A stretch of DNA of 64,000 bases from Abyssibacter profundi (lineage in GTDB: Bacteria > Pseudomonadota > Gammaproteobacteria > Nevskiales > OUC007): NCBI RefSeq assembly GCF_003151135.1, contig NZ_QEQK01000011.1, positions 1 to 64,000 on the forward strand, written 5' to 3'. Both the position numbers and the translations under genes were made by a program. How positions within the stretch are numbered: the first letter of the stretch is position 1; the number at the start of each line of letters is the position of its first letter. The notes below the pieces were generated by a model, which did not search any database, was not told where the DNA came from, and saw only the letters and a program-made list of their open reading frames with translations. Below, in pieces: positions 1 to 7,544 of the stretch.

Positions 1-1
1 C

Positions 2-109
2 GACTGGTTCAACAACCGCCGCATCATGGAATCGATCGGCAATGTCCCGCCGATCGAGCGCGAAGCGGCTTACTATTCACAGATTGAGGGTCAGGCGATG
101 GCCGCCTGA
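2..109 (+). CDS. IS3-family transposase OrfB, C-terminal 35 residues (partial)
   Basis: Reading from base 2 gives DWFNNRRIMESIGNVPPIE and continues to a TGA at 107-109. The W-F-N-N-x-R-x-x-x-x-I-G-x-x-P-P pattern is the conserved tail of the rve integrase domain in IS3-family OrfB proteins, which carry out DDE transposition. Only the end is visible, so activity cannot be judged. No competing frame fits the family. Confidence 0.8.
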   Translation, partial: DWFNNRRIMESIGNVPPIEREAAYYSQIEGQAMAA

Positions 110-120
110 CTCAAACCTAT

Positions 121-148
121 GAGCCTCCGGGATTCCCGGGGCGGTTCA
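121..148. repeat. IS3-family right terminal inverted repeat
   Basis: The 28 bases run from GAGCCTCCGGGATT to a GGGGCGGTTCA end, so the reverse complement begins TGAACCGCCCC, the usual outer end of the IS51-like group of IS3 elements. It lies 11 bases after the transposase stop codon, the expected place. Confidence 0.65.
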
Positions 149-459
149 CTGTGCTGATAATCATTTGCGCTGTAGTGCTGATGGCAACCAGGATGATCAA
201 CGTGCGTATTGCTTCAGCAGTCGTCGCGGGCAGCGAAAAGGCGATGGTGATCGTGTTCACAAGTTGACGCGAGCCGCCTTGGCGTAACAAAGTTGATGCC
301 ACCATTGCGTCGGGTCGATATCGGGCCTTGATTGCTGGTCATGCCGACGGCAGTGGCGATTCAATCCTCCAATGGCCAACGCTTGGTGATCGAGACCAGC
401 TCCACTGTCTCAAAGTAGTCGAATACGGATGCTGCCCATAGCAATGATTGCATCGGGGA
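149..459. other. Intergenic region, no recognisable gene
   Basis: This 311-base stretch lies between the IS end and the 3' end of the alpha/beta hydrolase gene. The only open frame (minus strand, 117-305) runs into the IS terminal repeat, has a hydrophobic composition and no family resemblance I recognise. It may be the stub of a gene cut by the IS, or chance. No tRNA, strong hairpin or promoter stands out. Confidence 0.5.
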
Positions 460-1383
460 TTACATCTGATGGCATTTGGGTGAGGTGGCATGCCTTACCG
501 CGTTGCTGACCGCGTCCGGTTGCTCCATGGGCAGGAAATGGGTCGTCCCGGCCAGGGCGCTCACCTGTGCCATCGGTAGCACGGTGCGCAGGCGTTGGCG
601 TGCCCGGTGCGAGAAGGTTGATGCGCGATCAGCAGCCAACACGATCACCGGGCACTGCAGCCGACGGATGCCGGGCCAGGGATTATGTTCGGTATGGGCA
701 AAGGTGGTGCTCTCCCATTCGGGCGGGCAGGCCAGGCGAACACGGTCCCCACTCTGCACGAGGCCATGCTGGACGTAGGCTTCAAGCCAGGCTTCGGGCC
801 AGGTCTTGAAGCCGCCGCGGCCACGGAAATTGTCAAGGGCTGCGGCATGCGAGTCGAACTCCCGGCGCCGGCGTGCGGCACCGGCTGCCAGCGCAAACCG
901 GTCGGACCGGCGCAGCAGTTTGGCCAGCCACAACTGCCAGCCCTGCCAGCGATCCAGGATTACGGGTTCCGCCAGAATCAGGCCCCGCACCATCTCCGGC
1001 CGCCGGGCCGCGGCCATGATGCTGGTGGTGGCGCCGATGGAATGGCCGGCCAGCCAAACCGGCTCATCCAGGCTCTGTAGCCAGGCGGTGAGGTCCTGGT
1101 AGTAGGTTTCCCAGCCGCGGAATGTCGCCATGTCCGCCGCCCCGGCGCTGGCGCCGTGGCCGCGCATGTCCCAGGCCAGCACGTTGCAATCGCGCGCCAA
1201 CTCGTCGAGCAGCGGTTGATAAAGGCGGCCATGGAAGCCCGTCGCATGCGCCCAGTGCAGGGTGGGACGCCCTGGCGTATGCGGCCAGCGCCACAGGGCG
1301 ATGTCCTGGCCGTCTGGGGCGGTGAATCCGTCGCGCTCGATCACGCGGGGCGTCTCAGTAGGATTTGGGCAGGCCGAGGACAT
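460..1383 (-). CDS. Alpha/beta-fold hydrolase
   Basis: The 307-residue protein has the alpha/beta-hydrolase order: an oxyanion-loop segment HATGFHGRLY near residues 46-55, a WDMRGHGAS strand-turn at 71-79, the nucleophile elbow GHSIGA with Ser115, an acid candidate Asp252 and the base His282 in GTTHFLP. It should hydrolyse an ester, lactone or thioester in the cytoplasm; the substrate cannot be told. No signal peptide is seen. Its start overlaps the end of the acyl-CoA dehydrogenase gene by 29 bases, so the two are probably one transcript, and a role in side-chain or ester catabolism is a reasonable inference. A shorter start inside the overlap is possible, since the first ~15 residues are poorly conserved in type. 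Confidence 0.8.
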   Translation of the reverse strand: MSSACPNPTETPRVIERDGFTAPDGQDIALWRWPHTPGRPTLHWAHATGFHGRLYQPLLDELARDCNVLAWDMRGHGASAGAADMATFRGWETYYQDLTAWLQSLDEPVWLAGHSIGATTSIMAAARRPEMVRGLILAEPVILDRWQGWQLWLAKLLRRSDRFALAAGAARRRREFDSHAAALDNFRGRGGFKTWPEAWLEAYVQHGLVQSGDRVRLACPPEWESTTFAHTEHNPWPGIRRLQCPVIVLAADRASTFSHRARQRLRTVLPMAQVSALAGTTHFLPMEQPDAVSNAVRHATSPKCHQM

Positions 1384-2539
1384 GTTCGCCGATGTAGTTG
1401 AGCAGCATTTCGTTGTTTATGGGCGCAATCTCCATCAGCCGGGCGGAGGGCCATAGCGTGATGATGTCGTAGTCCCGGTCGAACCCGTAGCCGCCGTGGG
1501 TTTGCAGCGCGGCCTCGACGGCCTTGACCGCGGCGCGCGAGCCCAGCAATTTGGCCATGTTGGCGTGGGCGCCGGCATTGCCGCCCGCATCGAAGGTCGC
1601 GGCGGCCTGAATCATCATCAGCCGCGCGGCCTCAAGTTCGGCCTTGGCCTCGGCCAGGCGATGCTGCAGGGCCTGGTAGCTGCCGATGGGTACGCCGAAG
1701 GGTTTGCGCTCGTTGGCGTAGGCCACGGCCTTTTTCAGCGCGTAGTTGCCCAGGCCCACGGACATGGCGGTCACCAGCAGGCGTTCCGAGTTCAGGGCCT
1801 CGAACATGCCGGCCAGGCCCTGTCCCGGCTGGCCGATCAGGCGGTCCGCTTCAAGTTTGACCTCATCGAAAAACACCAGGTACTGACGCTCCGGCCAGCC
1901 GACGTCGATATTCAGGGGCTGCAGTTCCACGCCGGGCGCGTCGGTATCCACCACGAACAGTGACATGCCCTCGGTGCGGCGCTCGACCTCGCCCGCCTTT
2001 TGCGTGCGGGCGACCACCAGCATGCGGTCGGCGTCCGCCGCGCCGGAGATAAACACCTTGCGGCCGGTCAGCCGGTAGCCGTCCCCATCCTGTGCCGCCA
2101 GCGAGGACATCGCGAAACTGTTGGTGCCGGCATCCGGCTCGGTAATGGCGAAGCACAGTTTTTCCGCGCCGCTGATGGTCGGTTTGACGAAGCGCTCGAT
2201 CTGCGAGGGCGTGCCCTGGCGGATGATCGGCACGCGCGCGAAGCCGGTCAGGAGCAGCATGGGCAGCACCAGTCCGGCCTCGGCCAGGGTTTCCATCAGC
2301 GCAACGAGTTCCACCTGGCCACCGCCGCTGCCGCCCAGTTCGTCGGGGATGGTGATGCCAAGCAGGCCGTATTCGCCCAGCGCTTCCCAGGCTTCCTGCG
2401 GGAAGCGGTGGTTATCGATGCACTCGCGCATGTATGCCCGGCTAAAGCCCTCGCTCACGCTGCGGGTGGCCTCGCGGACGTCACGCATGCGCTCGGCCAC
2501 GCTGGCCTGAGCGAATTCAATTTCGGCTGCTGCACTCAT
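1355..2539 (-). CDS. Acyl-CoA dehydrogenase family protein
   Basis: The 394-residue protein has the full acyl-CoA dehydrogenase layout: an alpha-helical N-terminal domain, the beta-domain FAD/substrate segment CFAITEPDAGTNSFAMSSL, then GRKVFISGA, and a C-terminal helical domain with HGGYGFDRDY. The end, RLMEIAPINNEMLLNYIGEH, is typical of a subfamily seen in terpenoid and alicyclic-acid pathways rather than classic fatty-acid FadE. It would oxidise an acyl-CoA to the enoyl-CoA using FAD and electron-transferring flavoprotein. The ATG at 2539 has a GAGGA ribosome site 9 bases upstream. It is followed with a 29-base overlap by the alpha/beta hydrolase and preceded by a broken thiolase-like gene in the same direction. 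Confidence 0.88.
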   Translation of the reverse strand: MSAAAEIEFAQASVAERMRDVREATRSVSEGFSRAYMRECIDNHRFPQEAWEALGEYGLLGITIPDELGGSGGGQVELVALMETLAEAGLVLPMLLLTGFARVPIIRQGTPSQIERFVKPTISGAEKLCFAITEPDAGTNSFAMSSLAAQDGDGYRLTGRKVFISGAADADRMLVVARTQKAGEVERRTEGMSLFVVDTDAPGVELQPLNIDVGWPERQYLVFFDEVKLEADRLIGQPGQGLAGMFEALNSERLLVTAMSVGLGNYALKKAVAYANERKPFGVPIGSYQALQHRLAEAKAELEAARLMMIQAAATFDAGGNAGAHANMAKLLGSRAAVKAVEAALQTHGGYGFDRDYDIITLWPSARLMEIAPINNEMLLNYIGEHVLGLPKSY

Positions 2540-2556
2540 TGTCTATTTTCCTCGTG

Positions 2557-2795
2557 TCATCGTTCTGGGATGACCAGGTTGCGCTGAACGTTGCTGCGCA
2601 ATTGGGAGGTGTAGTTCAGCGATTCCTCGTCGTTCACGGCTTTGAGCAGGTCTGAAACGGCCCAGCTGTGGAGAGCCACAGTGAATGTTTGCCAAAGTTC
2701 CAGCCCACGCCACTGACCACAGCGCGGCCGTCAGGCTCGGGCGCGGTGATCTGGCCGGCACCGACCAGTACCGGCGTATTGCGATCTGGCGTCAT
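2557..2795 (-). pseudogene. Deletion scar: thiolase-like gene start joined to an unidentified 3' remnant
   Basis: A start codon at 2795-2793 overlaps the stop of the upstream thioesterase as ATGA, the coupling used throughout this operon, and opens a frame beginning MTPDRNTPVLVGAGQIT. That is the N-terminal signature of SCP-x/Ltp-like thiolases. Family resemblance then fails and the frame stops at 2634-2636 after 53 codons, whereas a thiolase has about 400-500. A different frame on the same strand runs to a TGA at 2557-2559 and ends SNVQRNLVIPER, a coherent but unrecognised protein tail. I infer that a deletion fused the head of a thiolase gene to the tail of another gene. No functional product is expected. 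Confidence 0.55.
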
Positions 2796-3283
2796 TGTTC
2801 ATCCTTGGACATACCGCTGGGCGCGGCATCGAACAGCAGTTGCACCCGCCCATGGGCGACAGGTGATTGAGCTCGATGCTGCCAGCAGGTAACGTGGACC
2901 AACGTTGTGCGCCGTCCCTGGCGGACGATTTCGGCGGCGGCGTAGGTGGATCGCGCCCGCGCGGAACGCAGGTAGTCCACGTTGCAATCGAGGATGCGCG
3001 GGCTGCGAGCCTGTGCGTCGCGACTTTGCGCGGCGACGCGCGCCGTGATCTCGATCAACCCACCGATCACGCCGCCATGCAGGGCCGGCAGCATGATGTT
3101 GCCGATCAACGCATCGCGATAAGGCAAATGGACTTCAATGGCGGTGTCGTTCCGCTGGACTTCGAGCCCAAGGTGCCGCGCGTAAGGAATGCGCTCCAGC
3201 AAGCTCTGCCAAGTGGCCCGCGTATCGCCGTGCACATCTTGGGCGGGCATCCTTGATGACACTGGGCCGGCTGCCTCGCTCAT
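2792..3283 (-). CDS. Hotdog-fold (PaaI-like) thioesterase
   Basis: The 163-residue protein carries the hotdog signature LPALHGGVIGGLIEITA around residues 66-82, with the His-Gly-Gly and the following acidic residue used by PaaI/YigI-type acyl-CoA thioesterases. It probably releases free acids from CoA, perhaps to relieve CoA trapping during degradation. The start overlaps the previous thioesterase stop as ATGA at 3280-3283, and its own stop overlaps the thiolase-like start the same way. It is therefore the second of two adjacent hotdog genes in one coupled operon. The N-terminal ~25 residues are outside the fold. Confidence 0.78.
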   Translation of the reverse strand: MSEAAGPVSSRMPAQDVHGDTRATWQSLLERIPYARHLGLEVQRNDTAIEVHLPYRDALIGNIMLPALHGGVIGGLIEITARVAAQSRDAQARSPRILDCNVDYLRSARARSTYAAAEIVRQGRRTTLVHVTCWQHRAQSPVAHGRVQLLFDAAPSGMSKDEQ

Positions 3284-3765
3284 GCCGCATTGCCCTGCGA
3301 AGCCTTCGACTCGAAATGCCTGCCTTGGGTAGCGCGCATGAAGGTGGCATTACCGATAGCCACCGGCCCATCCAGTCCCTCGGAAAATACCTGGCAGCGA
3401 ACGAACGCAACGTCATCGGACCAGTGATGACAGCGGGCAGAGGCCATCAGGGCACGTTCTCTACCCGCCGGCCGGAGGTAATCCATGCGCAAATCCAGCG
3501 TGGCTATGGGTGTCAACTCCTGTATCGCGGCGAATACCGCCAACCCGCAGGCCGAGTCCACCAGTGAAAACAGTACGCTGGAACAGAGCTCGTCGGCTGC
3601 ATCGTCGGCGTGCAAATCAGGCCCCGGCACCAGTCGCATGCGGACTTGATCTGCTTCCATCGTCAGTACCTGCATCCCGAGATCGCGGCTGTGGGGCACC
3701 TGCTCGCCAAACTGCCGCGCCACAGCGACAGGATCATGGCCCGCCACGCCGTCTGTCCCGGCCAT
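3280..3765 (-). CDS. Hotdog-fold thioesterase, second paralogue
   Basis: A 161-residue protein beginning MAGTDGVAGHDPVA. The fold is supported by the helix segment LCSSVLFSLVDSACGLAV and the strand TLDLRMDYLRPA, matching the layout of the neighbouring thioesterase. The usual HGG is replaced by an E-L-C-S-S stretch, so the active site may differ or this copy may be a partner subunit. I chose the ATG at 3765 because it overlaps the transglutaminase stop as TGATG. The open frame extends much further upstream to 4215, but that part has the composition of a frame shadow. Two different hotdog proteins encoded side by side often form heteromers or act on successive intermediates. Confidence 0.72.
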   Translation of the reverse strand: MAGTDGVAGHDPVAVARQFGEQVPHSRDLGMQVLTMEADQVRMRLVPGPDLHADDAADELCSSVLFSLVDSACGLAVFAAIQELTPIATLDLRMDYLRPAGRERALMASARCHHWSDDVAFVRCQVFSEGLDGPVAIGNATFMRATQGRHFESKASQGNAA

Positions 3766-4463
3766 CAGCCCTGAGCCCTGTCCTGTTCCATCTCTGCTGC
3801 CATGTCGCCGCTCAGTGCATCGGGCGCAGCCAGCAGACGCGGGTAATGTTTTTGATAAGCAGCAGCCAGTTCGGCGTAGGGAAGATCGTCGCGCGAGCCG
3901 TGATCGGTCAGATACTGCATGTGGCGGCGCCCGGCGGTGTCGAACTCGTGCATCAGCGCATGCTCGCGGCCATCGAATTCCAGTGCCTTGACGCCAAAGC
4001 GTTCGCACAGTCCGATGTTGAACGCCGGGGTGGCCTTGATCCAGCAGCCGCCCAGCCACAACTCGGTATAGCCGTGATAATAGAAAATGTCTGTCTGCAT
4101 CAATGCCAGCAGGCGTTGGCTGGCCAAGTGGTTTTTCACATCCGCAAAGCCGATGCGAGCGGGTATGCCCGCAGCCCGGGCGCAGGCCGCCAGCAACACA
4201 GCCTTGGGTACGCAATAGCCGCGGCCAGCAGCCAGCGTTGTGCTGGCGCGCAACCTGTCAGGCTCCAGCGAGAATGCGTAGGGGTCGTAGCGGATTTCGT
4301 CCCGGATCGCATAGTAAAGGCGGATGGCGCGCTGCCGGTCATTGCCTTCCCCGGCGCGGTTGCTGGCGAAGTCCTGAATGTCGGGGTGCTCGCTATCAAC
4401 AAAATCGCCGGGTGCCAGGTACTCGCGGGTGTCTGCATTCATGTAAATGTTCTTTTGCTTCAT
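3765..4463 (-). CDS. Transglutaminase-like cysteine protein
   Basis: Transglutaminase-core proteins have a Cys-His-Asp centre. Here the Cys is in GRGYCVPKAVLLAACARAAG (Cys84 from this start) and the His in YYHGYTELWL (His130), followed by WIKATPAFN. Such bacterial proteins are often hydrolases or amide-bond enzymes of unknown substrate. The frame is open back to 4589, but the direct-repeat element and predicted -10 at 4524-4583 lie inside that extension, so translation must begin later. ATGs at 4511, 4463 and 4442 are possible, none with a strong ribosome site. It heads an operon coupled by TGATG to the two thioesterases and should be controlled by the adjacent AraC protein. Confidence 0.7.
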   Translation of the reverse strand: MKQKNIYMNADTREYLAPGDFVDSEHPDIQDFASNRAGEGNDRQRAIRLYYAIRDEIRYDPYAFSLEPDRLRASTTLAAGRGYCVPKAVLLAACARAAGIPARIGFADVKNHLASQRLLALMQTDIFYYHGYTELWLGGCWIKATPAFNIGLCERFGVKALEFDGREHALMHEFDTAGRRHMQYLTDHGSRDDLPYAELAAAYQKHYPRLLAAPDALSGDMAAEMEQDRAQG

Positions 4464-4523
4464 AGCGTCGGCACCCGCGACCGGGCGGAGACGACCGCCG
4501 AAAAATGCCATTCCAAAGCCGTC

Positions 4524-4583
4524 ACAGTAGGTGGGCGGCGCGAAGCCGGCGAGGACATTTATTGACAACACGGGGGCATTTGA
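4524..4583 (-). promoter_or_regulatory. Putative AraC-type operator and promoter of the transglutaminase operon
   Basis: Read on the minus strand, 4583-4551 contains AAATGCCCCC, then TTGTCAA, then AAATGTCCTC, two direct half-sites whose starts are 21 bases apart. The same arrangement, 29 of 31 bases identical, precedes the ferredoxin operon at 5688-5718. A -10-like TACTGT lies at 4529-4524, the same distance (21 bases) from the second half-site as CACTAT in the other copy. Direct half-sites two helical turns apart, the second abutting the -35 position, are typical of AraC-family activation. Confidence 0.6.
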
Positions 4584-4613
4584 AGACACAGCCCTCGTTT
4601 TGAGGGGCGGTGA

Positions 4614-5657
4614 CTAGCCTGAATTTCGTCGATACTGTTCGGGCGGAACAGCGAACCAGCGCTTGAAGGCACGCCTGAAACTTGCGGTGTCGTGGTAGTT
4701 CATCAGCGCCGCAATGGCTTCGACGGACATTGGGCTGTCGCGCAGATAGTCTGCTGCCTGGCGGGACAGAATCTCCTCGCGAATTTTTCGAAAGCCGCTG
4801 TTTTCCTGTTTGAGCTTGCGCGCAAGGGTGCGTTTGCTCATGAACAGGGCGGCTGCCGCTTCTTCTTCACTGAGCGTGCCTGGTGGATGAGACAGCATCA
4901 TTTTCTTGAGCCGGGTCTGGTAGTCCGGTTCACGGCTCTGCAGACGAGCGAGCATGGACTCGCACTGCTGCAAGGCCAGTCCGTAGTTTTCACTGTTGGC
5001 AGAGACGTTCGGCAGCCTGCACAACGCCATGGGAAATCTTAGTTTCAACTGATCGCAGCCAAAGTAAATGCGGCCGGGCAAATACGCCGGGTAGTTGGCT
5101 CGGTAAACCGGCGCCGGATGGGCAAAATAGGCTTCGGCCTCATCCAAGGGCCGGCCGGCGATGAATTCGCCGGTTGCAAAAAATGCCTTAACCGCCGTAT
5201 CCGCCAAGCAACGCGCAACGTCCTCATCCATCGGCACCTGGAAATCCAACAAGCACTCCATGTGATCTTCCGTCTGTTGCAAGCGCAAGTGGATGAAGCT
5301 CGCGCGCGTGGGCAAGAATTTATGAAACGCGTGGAGGGCGGTGAGCAAGTCAGGGCTGCTGCAAACGGCAAACCCCATCGCGCCGTGTGTGGCCGGTGTC
5401 AGGCGCTCACCCAGGCGCAAACCGAAGTCCGGCTGGCCGGACAGCGTCAGTGCGTTGCGCAAAATCTGAACCTGCTGGGTTGGCGTAAGCAGGCTGTCAT
5501 CATTCAGGAATTGTTGAGTGCCAACGCTGGTGCCGTGCAACAGTTTAGGTAGTTGTCGCGCGGTCAGCCCCAGTTCACGGGCGATCAGCCGTGAGTAATT
5601 CGACGGGATGTCGGCCTCGGAGTTTTGCAAGCCAGCCACTTGTCTGGTCATGTTCAT
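4614..5657 (-). CDS. AraC-family transcriptional regulator (arabinose-binding-like N-domain type)
   Basis: The 347-residue protein has the large N-terminal ligand-binding domain of the OruR/ArgR-like AraC group (about residues 20-210; segment THGAMGFAVCSSPDLLTAL) and a C-terminal double helix-turn-helix (about 250-345), with LFMSKRTLARKLKQEN as the first recognition region and MNYHDTASFRRAFKRWF as the second. It should bind DNA at direct repeats and respond to a substrate or intermediate. It lies between two copies of the same direct-repeat element, one in front of the transglutaminase operon and one 31 bases upstream of its own start codon, facing the ferredoxin operon. Activation of both operons and control of its own gene are likely but inferred. 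Confidence 0.88.
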   Translation of the reverse strand: MNMTRQVAGLQNSEADIPSNYSRLIARELGLTARQLPKLLHGTSVGTQQFLNDDSLLTPTQQVQILRNALTLSGQPDFGLRLGERLTPATHGAMGFAVCSSPDLLTALHAFHKFLPTRASFIHLRLQQTEDHMECLLDFQVPMDEDVARCLADTAVKAFFATGEFIAGRPLDEAEAYFAHPAPVYRANYPAYLPGRIYFGCDQLKLRFPMALCRLPNVSANSENYGLALQQCESMLARLQSREPDYQTRLKKMMLSHPPGTLSEEEAAAALFMSKRTLARKLKQENSGFRKIREEILSRQAADYLRDSPMSVEAIAALMNYHDTASFRRAFKRWFAVPPEQYRRNSG

Positions 5658-5687
5658 AAGCTCCCATTGCTGACTTTGAGTGTCTTT

Positions 5688-5745
5688 AAATGCCCCCGTA
5701 TTGTCAACAAATGTCCTCCCTGGAGGGTGGGCATACAGTCACTAT
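5688..5745 (+). promoter_or_regulatory. Putative AraC-type operator and promoter of the ferredoxin-CYP153 operon
   Basis: AAATGCCCCC at 5688-5697 and AAATGTCCTC at 5709-5718 form a direct repeat with a 21-base period, separated by GTATTGTCAAC. A -10-like CACTAT stands at 5740-5745, giving a start near 5752 and a leader of about 26 bases before the ferredoxin ATG at 5778. The element matches the copy at 4551-4583. No good -35 is seen, as expected for a promoter needing an activator. Confidence 0.6.
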
Positions 5746-5777
5746 GAGTTGCAGTTAAAAACGACAGGAAAAGTGCA

Positions 5778-6098
5778 ATGGGCAAAATGACCTTTGTTGA
5801 GCACGACGACACCGAACATGTCGTGGAATTCAAGGCTGGCGCCTCACTGATGCAAATCGCTGTGGATCACATGATTCCCGGTATTGATGCGGACTGTGGG
5901 GGGGAATGTGCTTGTGGCACCTGCCACGTCATCGTTGCCGACGCGTGGTACGACAAGACCGGCGCGCCGGGTGATGAGGAACAACAGATGCTGTCCATGA
6001 CCCCGGAGTTGGCAAAAACCTCGCGTTTGGGCTGCCAGGTTCAAACCACCGAGGCGATGGATGGCATGAGCGTTCGTCTGCCCGAATTTCAGATGTAG
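5778..6098 (+). CDS. [2Fe-2S] ferredoxin, adrenodoxin/putidaredoxin type
   Basis: The 106-residue protein has the C-x5-C-x2-C cluster motif (Cys40, Cys46, Cys49; an extra Cys44) in DCGGECACGTCH and the fourth ligand Cys86 in RLGCQV. This is the P450-donor class of plant-type-fold ferredoxins. It would carry single electrons from the ferredoxin reductase encoded at 9308-10540 to the CYP153 enzyme encoded 15 bases downstream. Length is normal. A close paralogue with the same Cys spacing and the same C-terminal RLPEFQM lies at 19904-20224. Confidence 0.93.
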   Translation: MGKMTFVEHDDTEHVVEFKAGASLMQIAVDHMIPGIDADCGGECACGTCHVIVADAWYDKTGAPGDEEQQMLSMTPELAKTSRLGCQVQTTEAMDGMSVRLPEFQM

Positions 6099-6113
6099 AT
6101 ATTGGAGGACACA

Positions 6114-7526
6114 ATGTCAACAGAATTGCGGACAAGTGATGTAGTCCAGACCAAGCTGGTCAACGCCACATCCAGAGTGGTGCCGATGCACCTGCAGATC
6201 CGGACACTCAAGATGCTGGTGCGGGCAAAGAAGACGGTTATCGGCCCGCGGCGCCCTCCCGTTCACTTTCAGGAAGCGCCCGCTCCCGATGTCAAAACAC
6301 TAGCGCTCGAGGACATCGACACCAGCAACCCCTTCTTGTACCGGCAGGATCAGTGGGGCGCCTATTTCAAGCGGCTGCGTGACGAGGCACCGGTGCATTA
6401 CCAGAAAGATAGCCCCTTTGGCCCGTTCTGGTCGATCACGCGCTACGAGGACATTCTGTTCGTGGACAAGCATCACGAGCTGTTTTCCTCCGAGCCGCTC
6501 ATCGTGCTGGGCGACTTCCCGGAAGGGATGCCCGTGGAGATGTTCATTGCGATGGACCCACCCAAGCACGATGTGCAGCGCCGTTCGGTCCAAGGTGTGG
6601 TGGCACCGCAGAATCTGAAGGAAATGGAGGGGCTCATCCGTCAGCGCACCGGTGAAGTGCTCGACAGTCTGCCGCTGCACGAGGCCTTCAATTGGGTGCC
6701 GACGGTATCGAAGGAGTTGACGGGTCGCATGCTGGCCACGCTGCTGGATTTCCCTTACGACGAGCGTCACAAGCTGGTCGACTGGTCGGATCGTTTGGCC
6801 GGCACCACAGCAGCGACCGGAGGCGAGTTCGACGATGAGGAGAACATGTTTGACGCCGCCGCTGACATGGCGTGGTCTTTTTCCCAGCTATGGCGCGACA
6901 AGGAGGCACGACGTGCAGCCGGTGAAGCGCCTGGCTTTGATCTGATCAGCTTGTTGCAGAGCAGCGACGAGACCAAGGACATGATCAATCGTCCGATGGA
7001 ATTCATCGGCAATCTGGCGCTGCTAATCGTTGGCGGCAATGACACCACGCGGAACTCAATGAGCGGCGGCGTGCTCGCCCTGAATCAGTTTCCCGAGGAA
7101 TTCGCCAAGCTGAAGGCCAACCCGGGGCTGATTCCCAACATGGTCTCGGAAATCATCCGCTGGCAGACCCCGCTGGCGAATATGCGCCGCGTAGCCACGC
7201 AAGACGTTGAACTGCGCGGCCAGACCATCAAGAAAGGTGATCGCGTATTGATGTGGTACGCCTCGGGCAACCGGGATGAACGCAAATTTGACAACCCTGA
7301 TGATCTGATCATCGACCGTAAGAACGCGCGCAACCATATTTCGTTTGGCTATGGCATCCACCGTTGCATGGGTAACCGTCTGGCCGAATTGCAGTTGCGC
7401 ATCCTGTGGGAAGAACTGCTCAAGCGCTTCGACAGCATCGAAGTTGTGGGCGAGCCCGAGCGGGTGCAGTCGAACTTCGTGCGCGGCTATTCCAAGCTGA
7501 TGGTCAAGCTGACGCCCAACGCTTGA
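6114..7526 (+). CDS. Cytochrome P450, CYP153 family (terminal hydroxylase)
   Basis: The 470-residue soluble P450 has the I-helix GGNDTTRNSMSGGV, the K-helix E-x-x-R in SEIIRWQTPLANMRR, and the haem loop FGYGIHRCMGNRLAE with Cys418. WQTPLA, the WYASGNRDER segment and the QSNFVRGYSKLMVKL ending are characteristic of CYP153 enzymes, which hydroxylate terminal carbons of alkanes, limonene or fatty acids. The ATG at 6114 is preferred over an in-frame TTG at 6102 because GGAGG stands at 6104-6108. Ferredoxin lies just upstream; the alcohol-oxidising GMC gene follows after 18 bases. The actual substrate is not shown by sequence, and a non-alkane hydrophobe is possible given the neighbours. Confidence 0.92.
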   Translation: MSTELRTSDVVQTKLVNATSRVVPMHLQIRTLKMLVRAKKTVIGPRRPPVHFQEAPAPDVKTLALEDIDTSNPFLYRQDQWGAYFKRLRDEAPVHYQKDSPFGPFWSITRYEDILFVDKHHELFSSEPLIVLGDFPEGMPVEMFIAMDPPKHDVQRRSVQGVVAPQNLKEMEGLIRQRTGEVLDSLPLHEAFNWVPTVSKELTGRMLATLLDFPYDERHKLVDWSDRLAGTTAATGGEFDDEENMFDAAADMAWSFSQLWRDKEARRAAGEAPGFDLISLLQSSDETKDMINRPMEFIGNLALLIVGGNDTTRNSMSGGVLALNQFPEEFAKLKANPGLIPNMVSEIIRWQTPLANMRRVATQDVELRGQTIKKGDRVLMWYASGNRDERKFDNPDDLIIDRKNARNHISFGYGIHRCMGNRLAELQLRILWEELLKRFDSIEVVGEPERVQSNFVRGYSKLMVKLTPNA

Positions 7527-7544
7527 GGCGCGGTTTCATTCAGC

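Larger units (their letters stand above)
1..148 (+). mobile_element. IS3-family insertion sequence, right end (truncated by the window edge)
   Basis: The first 148 bases are the right end of an IS3-family element: the last codons of its OrfB transposase, a short spacer, and a terminal inverted repeat at 121-148. The rest of the element lies outside the window. Its presence at the left edge of a catabolic block suggests past rearrangement here. The target-site duplication cannot be checked because the left end is missing. Family is assigned from the transposase tail and the terminal sequence together. Confidence 0.75.

Noticed and set aside
117-305. A 62-codon minus-strand frame with a hydrophobic stretch next to the IS end
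   Set aside because: It ends inside the IS terminal repeat, has no ribosome site or family match, and may only be a chance frame or gene stub.
3510-4565. A 351-codon plus-strand frame opposite the transglutaminase and thioesterase genes
   Set aside because: It covers three coupled minus-strand genes with clear motifs and has no recognisable domain of its own.
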